Shown in pieces: positions 21,844-33,259 of a stretch of 64,000 nt of DNA; position 1 is the stretch's first letter, and every line of letters starts with the position of its first letter. A program made the translations under genes and the position numbers. Under the pieces are notes generated by a model. It did not search any database and was not told where the DNA came from. It saw nothing but the letters and a program-made list of their open reading frames with translations. This DNA comes from Rhizophlyctis rosea (Eukaryota; Chytridiomycota; Chytridiomycetes; Rhizophlyctidales; Rhizophlyctidaceae): contig JADGJC010000136.1 of NCBI GenBank assembly GCA_027596075.1, forward strand, positions 40,168-104,167. Reading direction: 5' to 3'.

Positions 21844-24800
21844 CTACTTTCCCGGCACAAGACTCTTCTGCCTTCCACCCATCCTCCCTGCTAAATTGGT
21901 TATGCTTCGCTGTTGACTTCCCATCCTTTTACTACGCTGGTTCTTTCCCGCTGCTCCCGAGGCATGTGCAGAGGCGTGTGTTGACGTAGCCTTCGGTGCT
22001 TCACTCGCAGTACCACCGCCTCCTGTTGCGGATGGTGGCAGTGCCTCCCCAAACGCACTTTCATCATCGGGGTTAACTCCACTAACTCTCCGACTAACTG
22101 CCGCACTAACATTACTCCCAATCCCCGTCATCGAAGCTCCCAACCCCCCTTTCTCCATCGGTGTCGGTGTCACGCTACTACTGCCCCCTGACACGTCCTC
22201 CATCGATGCATGGGTGCTGCCGCCAGCGATGGGGGGTTCGTGGTACGCCGGCATGCCGTGATGCATGTTTTCGATTTTCTCGCGCATGGAGAGGGAGGAG
22301 GATTTTGAGGGGGTTTTTGTTAGTGGGGCGGGGTCGGGGGTGTCGTCTTCGGTGGTGGGTGGTGGGGGGAGGGGTGTGGGTGGTGGGGACTGGGGCAGGG
22401 GGAGCGCCGAGGCGAGGTGGAGGGGTGCTGGGTCGGAGTAGCTTCCGTCTGGTGTGGGAAAACCATTGTTAATGCGACACGTTAATGATAAGAAAGATAA
22501 TGCAACAAACAAAACACTTCAAAACTCACCCTGTCCCTCCCCAACCCAACAAACCCCAACCCAATAACTCCCACCCTCCACTAACCCCTCCACATCCACG
22601 TCACCACCAGGAACGGGACCAGCGACCAGCGCTGCGTCTCGCATGTCTTTTCTTTTTCCTGCAATGACTTTACATCCCACGATCGGGGGTGAGGAGTCTG
22701 ATGGTGGGTAAGGCGGGAGGTGTATCCGTGCACTTGTCGGTGTAAGGACTGTGATGGAAGGTGTGGGAGGTGTGGGGAGCATGACGTCTGGGCGAATCAG
22801 GAAGTGATGTGAGGTTGAAAATAAGTTGTGGCAAAGCGTAGCGTAAACGCTCCGCAAGCAAAGTTTCAAAAAATGACATAGAACCAACATAGCTACTTTG
22901 CCTTACCTAACCGAACCCCCTCACTCCCCACACTCCTCTCACTCCACCCCTTCCCATTCCTCGCCTCAACATAAAACACATACGTCTCCCCCTGCAGCAA
23001 CCCTTCGATTACATGCGCTACCTCGCCTGATGCATTTACTCCCGTGGCGGGGATTTCGGTGACTTCGGAAGTGTCGCCTGAACGGGTTGTGGTTATTCGG
23101 TAAGATTGAACGTCAGACCCGCCGTTTGGTGGACAGGAAGAGTAGAGTTGTATGGACGTTGAGGAGAGTTTTTTTATGTGGGGTTTTGTGGGGGTTGAGG
23201 GGGGGATGTCTGTGTAAGGGAGGGGTGTGGTTAGAGACGGGTTTTTGATGCCGGATTACCAATTCATAAAAAGCACCAACAACGGACAGAACCCCTCCCC
23301 TGTGGTCCCTACACCCACTCAACCAATTGCTCCCGTAAACCCGATATTGACACTCACCAATAACAACCCCCTCACTCCACCCACTCGCCTCCCCAACACC
23401 CATCACATTCTCCGCCCTAACCCGGAAATAATGCATCACACCCATCCGGGGCGCCTCATACAAGAATTCCACTCCCTCCCCACCCTCATCTCTCTCCGGA
23501 CTCCGTCCCCGTAGACTATCGACACTCGTCCCCCTCTCGCTTTCTCGTGTTGAAGTGCGGGTGCGCCGGGAACGAGTGTTCCGGACTAGGACGTCGGCGA
23601 TGAAGGATTCGTCGGTGTGGGATGGGTGGCTTGAGTGGTAGATTCGGTATTTTCGGATGCGGGAGTGCGGGGTTGGTGTGGGGAAAGAGGGCGGTGGGGG
23701 CATGTGGAGGAGGAGGGTTGGGGGATTTGTGTGGGGAATTGGTGTTGGGGGTGGGGGTGCAGGTGGGAGGGCGTCTAGGGAAGTGGTGTGAGTGCTTTGA
23801 AAAGAAGGGATCTTACATTTTGCGAGATGGGAATGTGGAAGGTTAAAATACTCACCAACCAATATACTCGCAACATCCGACGGAGGCCCATCCACATCCG
23901 CACACCCCGCAACAACCTGGAAATAATACACCTTCCCAGGATCCAACCCCACCACCGTGACACAATGACTCTTTCCAGGTATTTTCACCCTACTTCCTTC
24001 CTTGCCCCCCCCAACAACCCTATCACCCTCCCTCTTCCCCTCATCATCCTCACTTTCCGCCCTCTTATGCACTCCCGCGTCGCTGCCACCCGTTGCCTTC
24101 CGAGTTCGTTTAGGTTTGCCTTCTTCCTTTTTCACGCCTTCGATTTCGACATGTACGGTGCGCACGTTTTCTACCATGGCTGGGTCGTCGGAGCATAGGA
24201 GGGTTATTCGGGTGAATTCGTATTCTTTTTCGGGTGGGTGGGGTGGAGGTGATGTGGTGGGGGGTTGTGAAGTTTGGTCGGATGGTGCGGGGTGGGAGGA
24301 ACCTCCTTCCCATCGGTCTGGAATGGTGATTTGGACGTCGACGGTTGTGGAGTTTGTGAGAGTTGGGTGTGGGGTGGAGAGGGTTGGGAGTTTATCTGTG
24401 CATGTGGGATGTAGTATTGACGAGGACATAAGCAACAGAAATGATGATGACTTGTTACGGAGAGCAATTGAGTAGATAGCGTAACGGCATGCTGTTGGAC
24501 AACGAACCATATATCTCCGCTCTTCTTCTAGCCTCACTCTCCTCCTTCTTCCGTTTCGCACAGCTCCGACATATTCCGTCGGATTGGCGGTGAACGGCGT
24601 TGTAGCGGTAAATCGACAAGGAGGCGATTTCCTTGTCTTTGTCCTGTTTGCAAATAGCGATTTCATACATTAGCTCGGACTCGCAACTGCACTTTTCATT
24701 ACCCATTTCTCTTGGGCGGCAAATTGGGTGATGAGATTGAATAGCGTAGAGACTATGGCTACCTTGATAGCGTCCTCCAGCTGCTCCACCTTCTCCTGCA

Positions 24801-26020
24801 GCGTGGTATTCTCCGCCTCCAGGTTGTGCATTCGCCCCCGCAGATGTCGGTTATCAGTTGACAGGTTCTTCTCCAATAATGATGCGCGTTTCGTTGCTTC
24901 CTGTGCACTACGCATCAGTACAATCTGTTCCTCATGCTCTCATGTGCATTGCCAAACAGCCCCCACATCTACATCGTCAATTGGTCCCATGCCACCTTCC
25001 GCAAAGCACATATTCACAACCCCAACCGAACCCACCTCAGCAGCCCTCTCAGCCTTCTCCTTCTCACTCTTCATGGCCTCTTTCTCCCTCTCCAGGTTCT
25101 CCTTCTGCTTCAACCCTTCGTCCTCCACAAGCTTTTGCAGTTTTGTCACCTGTTCTCGCATGCGTCGCTTTTCTTCGCCGAGGTGTCGGATGTGTCGAGC
25201 GTCGGTGGAGAGTTGGGCGAAGTAGAGTTTTAGTTTGTGCTGTTGTGAGAAGGTGATTGGTGTGGGTTTGCAATGTGAGGACGATGAAAGATTGGAGTGA
25301 GTTACAAAACATGGAAGCTGCACCTACCTTCAGGTTGGTGACTTCATCCCGAAGACCTTTGATGATTCGTGGTGCATCGTCGTCTTTGGTTTCAATCAAC
25401 TCCAAATCACGCTGCTGCCGTCGTTCTACCTGATCATATGTATGTACAAAGAGCAATAGATCGTCAGCAGGGTGATAATATCATTCGTATGTAATGTCGT
25501 CCTCGATGATCAATATTGAAGATGGGACGCCCACCTGCTTCAGTAGTGTGTTCTCGTGCCTGAGCTTCATCACCTCCACCTCCCTCTCCTGCAGCAACCC
25601 TCTCAGCTTTTCGATTTGGGATAACGCTAAATTCGCCGGCACCATGGACTGCAGCATTGGATTCACATGTTGGTTTCGGATCTCCACTAAATGTTGATGA
25701 CGTGCGTATGGATGTGTTGAGTGTACGGGAAAATGGCGTGATTCTTGATGTGGTGGTGTATCAATGTCCTGTGGGTCGTGAGCGTGGTCGTTGGGTGAGT
25801 CATGGATGTCAGCACTTCGTGCCATGCCTCCACGGGATGCGCCGGCGCTTGTTGTGTTGCGAGCGGTGGGATCTACATAGGGAAGAAAGTTTGATTCTTG
25901 TGATTGATGCTGTGAGGATGGCGGCCGATTTGCGCCATTCGCAGATCCATATATTCTTTGGCGTGCTGCATCGTAGCCTTCTGGAGGAGCGTCTGCCACT
26001 GTGGCATGGTCGTATTGCAT
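21844..26020 (-). CDS. Coiled-coil protein with four fibronectin type III domains
   Basis: Multi-exon gene. ATG at 26020 (MQYDHATVADAPPEG, good context AAAACCATGC) is used as start; an upstream coding exon is possible. An N-terminal disordered part is followed by coiled-coil exons (LSQIEKLRGLLQEREVEVMK; LGEEKRRMREQVTKLQKLV; LRGRMHNLEAENTTLQEK) and a short Cys pair, ICRSCAKRKK. An intron then joins ARRRAEIY to DKLPTLSTPH, opening the first of four FN3 domains. Their final strands are recognisable: GLDPGKVYYFQVVAG, GVMHYFRVRAENVMG, LQGETYVFYVEARNGKG and EGGSYWVGVCWVGEG. The tail (22450-21844) is Pro/Ser/Gly-rich and unstructured. There is no signal peptide, so it is probably a cytoplasmic, perhaps cytoskeletal, scaffold; that role is inference. 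No specific family is recognised. Confidence 0.7.
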
Positions 26021-26329
26021 GGTTTTCCTGCATGCGATTCAATTTCAGTGGGATGGGGGAAACAAAAGACAGTGGGTAGAGCGGAGTTTTGTGAGTTCTG
26101 GTTGAGATTATGCATGTCTGGGTTTGATGGGGTCCCAATTTTCGGACAACTCGAGTTTCATCTGGTGAGGGTGGGACACTGGCGTAGGGATGGAAGGACC
26201 CTCGAGCGGGGAGCGGTGGCACGGGTGGCACAGTGGTTTGATTACCCAATGAATGCGTCATGAGGAGCACTTCCTTTCCTTTGATTCCATCCCTCACCTC
26301 ACTCAGGTCGCCCCGTAACTTCAACGGTG

Positions 26330-27750
26330 ACGACCCTTACACGACTATTCAGAGGGATGCTTTCCATCCTTTTGCCTGGTGAGCCGTCGCTAGCCTTCTC
26401 GAGCACAATTGCAACTTCTCCCGAAATTCTCACACAATTTTATTTTACAGGCTACCATGGTCGCCCTCTGCGGACGTTCTCGACGCTCTCTGGCTCGCAC
26501 GAAGCACAGTCTAACAAGAGCTTGAGTTCCCAGGTGTGGTCCCCTTCGGGTGGTGGGCCCCCTGACTGACGATTGTCTTCGTCTTCGCACACACGTGGGA
26601 CAATGGTGGCCATGATGGTTACGGACGGGACCACATTGCGTGGGTCAGCAACGTATATCGGTCAAGGCTTGCGTCCTTGCCAAAGAGGACCTCTCCATCC
26701 ATACTTTTCTATTGTGAGATGGTGCCCCAACTTGCAGCGAGGGAGGTGGACGGCCCCCTTAGGACCTGCTTGTGACGGGAGTCGCTTCGCTCTCGAATGG
26801 GCGAGACTTGTATATCCGGAAGTAGCGTTGAAGTGGAGATCACCGCTGTGCTGTGGCGGGTTTTGTCCGCAGCGCCGAAAGGCGGCTGTGATTGTGAGTG
26901 AATTGTTTCCGTGATTACATGTATATTGTCGACAATCTTATGACCCCCCATCTCTTTTCCTTCGCAGTGCGAGGAGCCAGATCGTCCAAAGTGGCGAACC
27001 ACTCCAGGCGCCACCATCCTTCGTGACCCTACCATCTCTTTTCACAACGAGTTCCCTCAAGTATTGCTTGCAATTTGATTGAGATAGAGCACAAGCAAAG
27101 CAGTGTCAGCGTAACGGTCGGACCCACACTGAACAACCTTCCGGACGGGGGGCCTCGGGTGCTGCCGACCGCCCTACCTTTTTGGAGGGACATTGCGGCT
27201 GCCTGCAATCGGCATGGTCTTTGCCCAAGCATTCATTGACACCCTACTGACATATTGTTTCTCCCCGTTGCAGGTCCTCTCCCCGCGTTCCGAACACTCT
27301 TCCCGATAAGTATCAAGTCTTTCACTTTTGGGGGATGAGGGAACAATAGCAAATAGCATCAGTGTAACGTTCGGTTCCACACTGAGCAACCTTCCGCAGG
27401 GGGCCCTCAGGTGCTGCTGGACGCGCCTCCTTTTTGGAGGGATATCACGGCTGCCTGCATGCGATTGGTTGGGTGTCATTTGCACCTGAGAATCTTTACT
27501 GACACCTTCTTTTCGCCCCTTTTTGTGAAATTCAGGCCCAAACGACCGTTACAGCCGTTGGCTTCCTCCGTGAGGAGAGAGCAATTCTTCCAGACTTTTC
27601 TCGGTTGTGAAACTCACATCCACCCATGTGAAACATAGCCGGTGGTTTTCTCTTCTAAGAGGAGCAAGTATCAAAGTAGCGGAACCATTATGTTTGATTG
27701 GTGGAAATATTATGTTTGATGGGTATAAATGCAATTCGTGGTCATCATAA
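26330..27750. repeat. Repeat-rich island with duplicated blocks
   Basis: No gene is supported. Two blocks of about 140 bases match each other: near 27098-27240 and 27350-27490. Shared strings include CACACTGA, CAACCTTCCG, CTTTTTGGAGGGA and CGGCTGCCTGCA. A copy of the AAACGACCGTTACAGCC hairpin motif lies at 27533-27583. The fragment GGTGGCACAGTGGTTTGATT near 26226 has a relative near 28097. Confidence 0.55.
27533..27583 (+). repeat. Hairpin motif copy 2
   Basis: The core CAGGCCCAAACGACCGTTAC is followed by CCGTTGGCTTCCTC, a short loop and GAGGAGAGAGC. The arm pairs differ from the other copies while the hairpin is kept. Confidence 0.6.
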
Positions 27751-28292
27751 AAACGAACACTAAGACGTGGTTAATCTATGACTAGCTCGACGAATAGTAT
27801 ATGATGGAAGGGAACGAATACCCTCTGCCACTAAGCACTGACACTCCATTACGAATCGGGAAACATCTATAGACATGGGAAACACGCAACATTGGACCAC
27901 TCCTACCTTACATCCTCCCCAATTCCCAACGACAAACCCCGCAAATATGATTCCCACTGGTACTCCTACTCCTTAATATGTCTCCTCCTCGTCTCCTTTC
28001 TCCTACTTCTACTTCTTTTACATCTCCTCTCCAGTTATCATCTCCTAAGAATGACGAGGACTCAGAAAGACCTCGACTTGGGAATTTCAATGGGGTTGGG
28101 TGGCACAGCCATTTGATTACGCAAGCGCATGCGCCAAACGGCGCCTCACACAAGCCCACCGGGAATCTTGCTGGGGCTGGCGAGCCGACAATCTCAGTCT
28201 CGCTTCTCTTTCCCCACTTTCCATCCTAATCTCAGGTTCAATTCACCACTACACACATAGCGACACGATGAACACATCAAGACCTTTCAAGA

Positions 28293-28345
28293 CCATCCAT
28301 CATCCATCATCCATCCATCCATCCATCCATCCATCCATCCATCCC
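28293..28345 (+). repeat. (CATC)n microsatellite
   Basis: A nearly pure run of CATC units, slightly interrupted at its left end. Confidence 0.9.
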
Positions 28346-28477
28346 TTTCACGCATCAGCACACATTCTGTGGGTACCCCGCATGCGTCCCACGTGCTCAA
28401 TCTCTGAATGAGTCAACAACGCTGCAGCTTCCCCACCCCCCTGGGGCTTTCTCCTTCACGCAGCTTTTTCCTTTCTC

Positions 28478-28645
28478 CGTTCACCCACATCATGTCTTGA
28501 AGGGCGAGACGTTATCATCTTTGAACATTCCCGGGGGTGCGAGGATGTCACTTCGGTGACTAGTACAATCGGGTCTGCTCTGGGTGGGCCGTGCTATACG
28601 ACTTCCAAGACATGATTTGTTCGCGTGGCTAGTTTCCATACTTTC
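28478..28645 (+). repeat. Tandem unit 1 of a ~170-bp repeat
   Basis: Begins GTTCACCCACATCATGTCTT, contains GGGCGAGACGTTATCA, CTAGTACAATCGGGTCT and CTGGGTGGGCCGTGC, and ends near GGCTAGTTTC. Two further units follow at 28681 and 28881. Confidence 0.75.
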
Positions 28646-28680
28646 GGCTTTCTTAGAATAGTTTTTTTTCCCTTCTCTCT

Positions 28681-28862
28681 GTTCACCCACATCATGTCTT
28701 GCGGAGGGCGAGGCGTTATCACTTTGTGAGCATTCCCTGGGGTGCGAGGACGTCACCGCAATGTGACTAGTACAATCGGGTCTCGTTCTGGGTGGGCCGT
28801 GCTCGAACTTTCCTCGAACTTTCAACACATGGATGTGTGCGCGGCTAGTTTTCATACCTTTA
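28681..28862 (+). repeat. Tandem unit 2 of a ~170-bp repeat
   Basis: Same order of blocks as unit 1 (GTTCACCCACATCATGTCTT ... GGCGAGGCGTTATCAC ... CAATCGGGTCTCG ... CTGGGTGGGCC ... GCTAGTTTTCATA), separated by a T-rich spacer. Confidence 0.75.
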
Positions 28863-28880
28863 TTCTTAGATAGTCTTCTC

Positions 28881-29033
28881 TGTCACTCCACATCCTGTCT
28901 TTCGATAAGGCGAGGCGTTATCACTTTTAACTATTCCTGGGCGATGATGTACTCCGTACTACCCAATCGGGTCTCGTACTGGGTGGGCCATACTCGAACT
29001 TTCATGTGCGTGGCTAGTTTCATATATGTTCGG
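28881..29033 (+). repeat. Tandem unit 3 of a ~170-bp repeat, most diverged
   Basis: Retains CACATCCTGTCTT, GGCGAGGCGTTATCAC, CAATCGGGTCTCGTACTG, GGTGGGCCATACTCGAAC and GGCTAGTTTCATA; shorter in the middle than units 1 and 2. Confidence 0.7.
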
Positions 29034-29068
29034 CGTTTAACTGTTTTTGTCATACTTTTTGTAAAAAT

Positions 29069-29120
29069 CAGGCCGAAACGACCGTGAAAGCCGGTGGCTT
29101 CCTCTTTGTGGGAGGGAGCA
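29069..29120 (+). repeat. Hairpin motif copy 3
   Basis: The core CAGGCCGAAACGACCGTGAA is followed by GCCGGTGGCTTCCTC, a loop and GGGAGGGAGC. It lies just after the third tandem unit at 28881-29033. Confidence 0.6.
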
Positions 29121-29456
29121 AACTGATTGTACGTAATATAATAAGAATTTCCTTCTGAGGTCTGTAATACAATGGCGTGAGCAACTTTTGGATTCACACA
29201 AGATTGAGTTGTTATCAATGATGCACTGTTCGCTTGATTACAAGTCAAAAGCAAGTTCATAATATTAGGAAGCGGGCAAAAGAAAAGAAAAAACATTTAC
29301 AATGGGAACAAACAACGATGTTGCAACCACTTCCCCCGCAACCCCTCCATCACCCTACGCCCAAACCAACCAACCCCCCACCAAAAAAACCCCAAAAATA
29401 AAAAAACAAAAACACAAAAACCCCCACACAAAAAAAAAAAAAAAACAAAAATAAAA

Positions 29457-29466
29457 NNNNNNNNNN
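29457..29466. other. Assembly gap (10 N)
   Basis: Ten N follow a low-complexity A/C-rich stretch with a run of 17 or more A. The gap ends immediately before the U2AF35 stop codon, so the 3' untranslated region of that gene is incompletely known. Confidence 0.99.
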
Positions 29467-29467
29467 C

Positions 29468-30466
29468 CTAATACCTCCCCCCTTCATACTCCCCATCACG
29501 CCCCCTCCTCCTTCTCTCCTTACTCCTACTCCTACTTCTCCTCTCCTCCCTCTTCCCCCTCCTCTCCTCCCTCTCCTTCCTATCCTCCGCCTCCCTATCC
29601 TTGCTCGTCCTCTTCAGCAACTTCAGCGACCGCCGCTGGGACTCGAAGAGGTCTTTGCGCACGTTGCGGGTGACGAGTTTGAGGTGCATAAAGTTGCAGA
29701 AGCCTCCGCGGGTACATTCGGCGTTTTCGTATTGGCGGCAGCAGGCTGTGGGGACGGGTTAGTATGGTTAAGGGAAGGGGTGTGGGGGGGAGTGTGGGAT
29801 TTTTTCTTACCTTCTCCGAAGTCTGTCACGGGCGAGAGTTCGGCGTATAGGGGACGACCGGCGTAGAATCGGTTGTTGAGGGCGTCGACGGCTTTTTGGG
29901 CGTCTTCTTCGTACTTGAAGCGGATGTAGACGTCTGATTTGGAAAGGAGAGATGTGGGTTAGTTATGATGATCTGCAGATGTTCCTTTGCACCAAAGTCC
30001 TACACCCAACGAGCTCAACTGCTCATCAACTGCGAATTCCCACCCTCGCCTCTTCCACCACCCCAAAAACTCAATGACAAAGGAAACACTTACTCCCAAC
30101 CAAATGATCCCCAACATTATCACAAACATTCATCTCCTCAATCTCCCCATACTTTCCCAGCTCCACGAAAATATCCTCGTAGAAATGATCAAAATGCTCC
30201 TGCAGCTGGGGCTCAGTCAACCCGCAATTCGGGTCGTGGCCGGGGTTTTGGTAGACGTTGCTGAGAAGGACGGTTTGCGAGAAGACTGGTTTAACGTGTT
30301 TACGGGAACATCGATCCCCGTGGCGACAGGCCCCGATTTTGAAGTAGAAGGAGCAGTTGACTTTGTCTTTTTCGGTGCCGTAGATTGAGGCGAGGTGGTC
30401 TGTGGGGTGTGGAAAGTTAGTGGGTGGTAAACAGAGGGGCCGCGCAAGTCAAAACGTACCAGCCAT
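29468..30466 (-). CDS. U2AF1: U2AF 35-kDa splicing factor subunit
   Basis: U2AF35 recognises the 3' splice-site AG and recruits U2 snRNP together with U2AF65. Exon 1 (from ATG 30466) encodes only MA plus one base before the donor GTACGT; exon 2 continues [16 protein letters not shown]. The first CCCH zinc finger (C-x8-C-x5-C-x3-H) follows, then the divergent UHM/RRM with [16 protein letters not shown] and, after an intron, [20 protein letters not shown]. The second finger is C-x7-C-x5-C-x3-H within [13 protein letters not shown], followed by FCNFMHLK. The tail is RS/RE-rich and ends EYEGGRY with stop at 29468-29470. All expected domains are present in order and in frame across three introns. 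The assembly gap touches the stop codon side only. Confidence 0.95.
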
Positions 30467-30959
30467 TGTTTGTTGATCTGTCCGGTGTGGTGTGGTGTGT
30501 TGTGAGCTTTCTTCGGAAGGACAAAACAAATAGTTGCACTAGGTACGGTATTCACGTGAAGTGTATTCGACAAGTGTGGGAAAGAGTAGCGCAGCAATGG
30601 AAGATGAAGTATCCTCTCACTCAGCTTTATGTACAACCCTAATTTCCAATGCAGACCGTGTCACATGACGCTGTTTACTAATAGCATTTGTTTAGCACAC
30701 CGCAAAAGGCCCAGTGGCTTCGGCAACCTTCTGGCCGTGCTAATGTGGCTAACTTCCTTCCCAGCCTTTGGGGTCTCTTTCTTTCTTGCCTCTGCACAAA
30801 CCACTATCGGAGAGACGTATGATATATGCGTATGCAATGTAAGAATTATAAACGTGCACATCTCACACTATCGTGAGATTTGCCTTGGTATACAATAAGG
30901 GTAAAGAAACATATACAATAAATCGCGCGGCGGATACTCCTGTACATCACGCTTTCCCC
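30467..30959. other. Intergenic, no gene seen
   Basis: Lies between the U2AF35 start and the 3' end of the PA14 gene. One plus-strand frame is present but has no motif, splice partners or convincing coding bias. Confidence 0.5.
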
Positions 30960-32871
30960 TCAATTACTCAAATGTTCTTTACCAACACCTTCACCTTGCC
31001 GCATCGTCTTAGCTGCTTTCATTTCGCTCCGAAGAAACCTTGGCCATTCCTGTAATCGCCCAATGATTTGCGATGTGAACATATGCATCCAGCAGGAGAG
31101 AAGATGAAAGATAGTAGCTCACCTCAATCGGCACCCGTCCCGCAATACACTTCTCATACGCATCCTGGACACAGAAGTCACTTCTGTTGTACTGGATCTT
31201 GAGAGTGGTTCCCAGATTGTAGAAGTACGTGATTTGGAGTTTGGTGATGTCGGCCATGCATTGGGACATCAGTTTCGCCTTGATGATGATTTTAGCTCAG
31301 GATTCGTCGACCGGCATATGTGAGTTCCCCATTAACATGATTTCTCAGCTCACCTCAGACTCCCGCACTTTTCCCAACCTCGCCAGCACAGCTTCCGCAT
31401 CATCCTCGGCATCCGCCGGCGACGGATGCACGTAGTCTTCCGCGGCCGCAGCGATGGAGGAAATGTGTTTTGATGGGATACTGCCGGCGATGTTGAGGAG
31501 TAGGCTGCGGGTGTGGCGGCGTTCTTCGTCGAGCGCGCGTTGAAGATGGTGGACGTGTTCGGTGGCATCTCGGAGTTCCTGAATAAACAATTAAGACACC
31601 GACGAACGCAAGCTTCAAGACACAGAGACACCCACCTGCTGAAGCTGACTCATCCGTCCGTCCTCATCGAAGATATCTCCATGAGAGGGCCAAGTCTAGA
31701 ACGGTCTTGAGTGAGAAATGGTCCAACCCGTTACAGAAATCATAGTAGTCTTACCTCGGCAGCCACATGGTCGTCGGGTATTTGGGACATCACAAACTTG
31801 CGATCCGCCGGCGTGAAGAAAAGCTCGCTTTCAGGGATATCTTGCTTTCCGACAAAATCGGACGCCTGGAGAACCCAGCCACTTCCTGCGCAGTAGTACT
31901 GTTTTTGATGCGTCAAACCACCATTGAATGACGTAGGAAGCCTTTCAGTGTTGTACCTTGAGAGACATGGAGACAGATGTTCTCAAGCCTTCCAAAGCCT
32001 TGCCGTTTTTGTGGAAGAAGGTGACCGTGATTGGGTATAGTCCTGGCGCGGAGATTTTGATACGTCCTATGATGTCATTCAGGATTAGATCGTCACAAAT
32101 CAAGAGCTTTTTGTAGAGTCGCACCTTCCTTCTCTTGATCGTAATGCTGAAGATGGAGGAGGTGTTAGCTCATACCAAATAAGCAAAAAATTGTCATCGT
32201 GAACCCACCGTGCCATCGTTTGAGATGATCTTCTTCCCTCCCATGTACAATGCAGATCCGTCATTGCTGCTCAAGTAGAAGATCCATTGTCCTGCATGCG
32301 GGATTCGAAGCTGAACAAATGAAGGATACGTCAGATCTCAAATGCACACATTTGCTAATCTGACACTTCAACAACCTTGGTTGTGAACCGGACAGCAAAA
32401 TCTCCCCCTGTCGATCGACACTTAGAGCCTGAACACTTCGTGATGCTTCCATCGTCATCACGAGCACTTACATGTCTTTCCATCCCCAATCTCAGTTCCA
32501 GGATCAAATAACGTCTCTTCCGTTGTTGAATCCACCTTCAGTGTTTTCACTATTCCGCAGCTGTACGGCGCGAGACTGTTGAATTCTGGAAGCGAATCAA
32601 ATTGCCCTTTGTAGTATTGCCACAACGCGCCATTTTCGTATGTGTCGAGGTTGTGTAGGGGTGAGACGACACTGGGTGGAGGGAGGGAGGTGAAGGATGC
32701 TATTGTGCTGCTTCGACGGCGGCTGCCCGTGGGAAGTGTAAGAAAGGTCAACGTATTGCCTATGCGATAGGACGACGTAGCTGCATACCGGTCCGCTGGT
32801 AGAGATTCCCGTCCTGATACCGAATCGAGATCGGTGATGGTACGGTCGGGGCTTTCAACGGTAAGAGACAT
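30960..32871 (-). CDS. PA14-domain protein with coiled-coil C-terminus
   Basis: Multi-exon gene, read from ATG 32871 (MSLTVESPDRT) to the stop at 30960-30962. The coding frame extends further upstream to about 33036 without an ATG, so the true start may be earlier. The PA14 beta-barrel is spread over several exons: YENGALWQYYKGQFDSLPEF, a segment near 32400 with DFAVRFTTK, the diagnostic LRIPHAGQWIFYLSSNDGSA, LYMGGKKIISNDG, and APGLYPITVTFFHKNG. Then come KYYCAGSGWVLQASDF, a coiled-coil exon (EHVHHLQRALDEERRH) and a C-terminal piece ending VGKEHLSN. PA14 domains bind carbohydrates in many adhesins and glycosidases. No signal peptide is visible at the proposed start, so location is uncertain. 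It is divergent from RBBP5. Confidence 0.65.
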
Positions 32872-33259
32872 TGTGCTGGCGGATGAAATGGTCCTGCAAC
32901 TGCTGCGTAGCTCACAGTTGATAGTCAGTGCGGTAGTCACGTTCGAGCTGAAGGTAGAGATGCGGATGGTGAGAACGATGTTGTGCTGTCCATTTTCCCA
33001 CGCGTTTGATGGTTTTGAAAACGAAGAGTCGGACAAAAGAATGTGAGAAGAGACGTCACACGCGTTTCATCATCCATCACCTCGCTCGGGGGACAATGGC
33101 GCAGCGTCGGGACCCAAACAATGTCCCCCAGGGCCAATCTTCACGTGCCCCTCAACCTCAGCTCAGCTCCATGGACCATTTCAACCAAAAATAGCCACAC
33201 GCCCTGAAGCTCTCCTTCTCCTCAGCTTCCCCACACAATTTCATCGTTTCCGCTCTTCC

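Noticed and set aside
20600..29120. CRISPR-like or ribozyme (hammerhead) interpretation of the repeats
   Set aside because: Repeats are long, diverged and eukaryotic; the GAAAC string is present but no CUGANGA core is found at a suitable distance.
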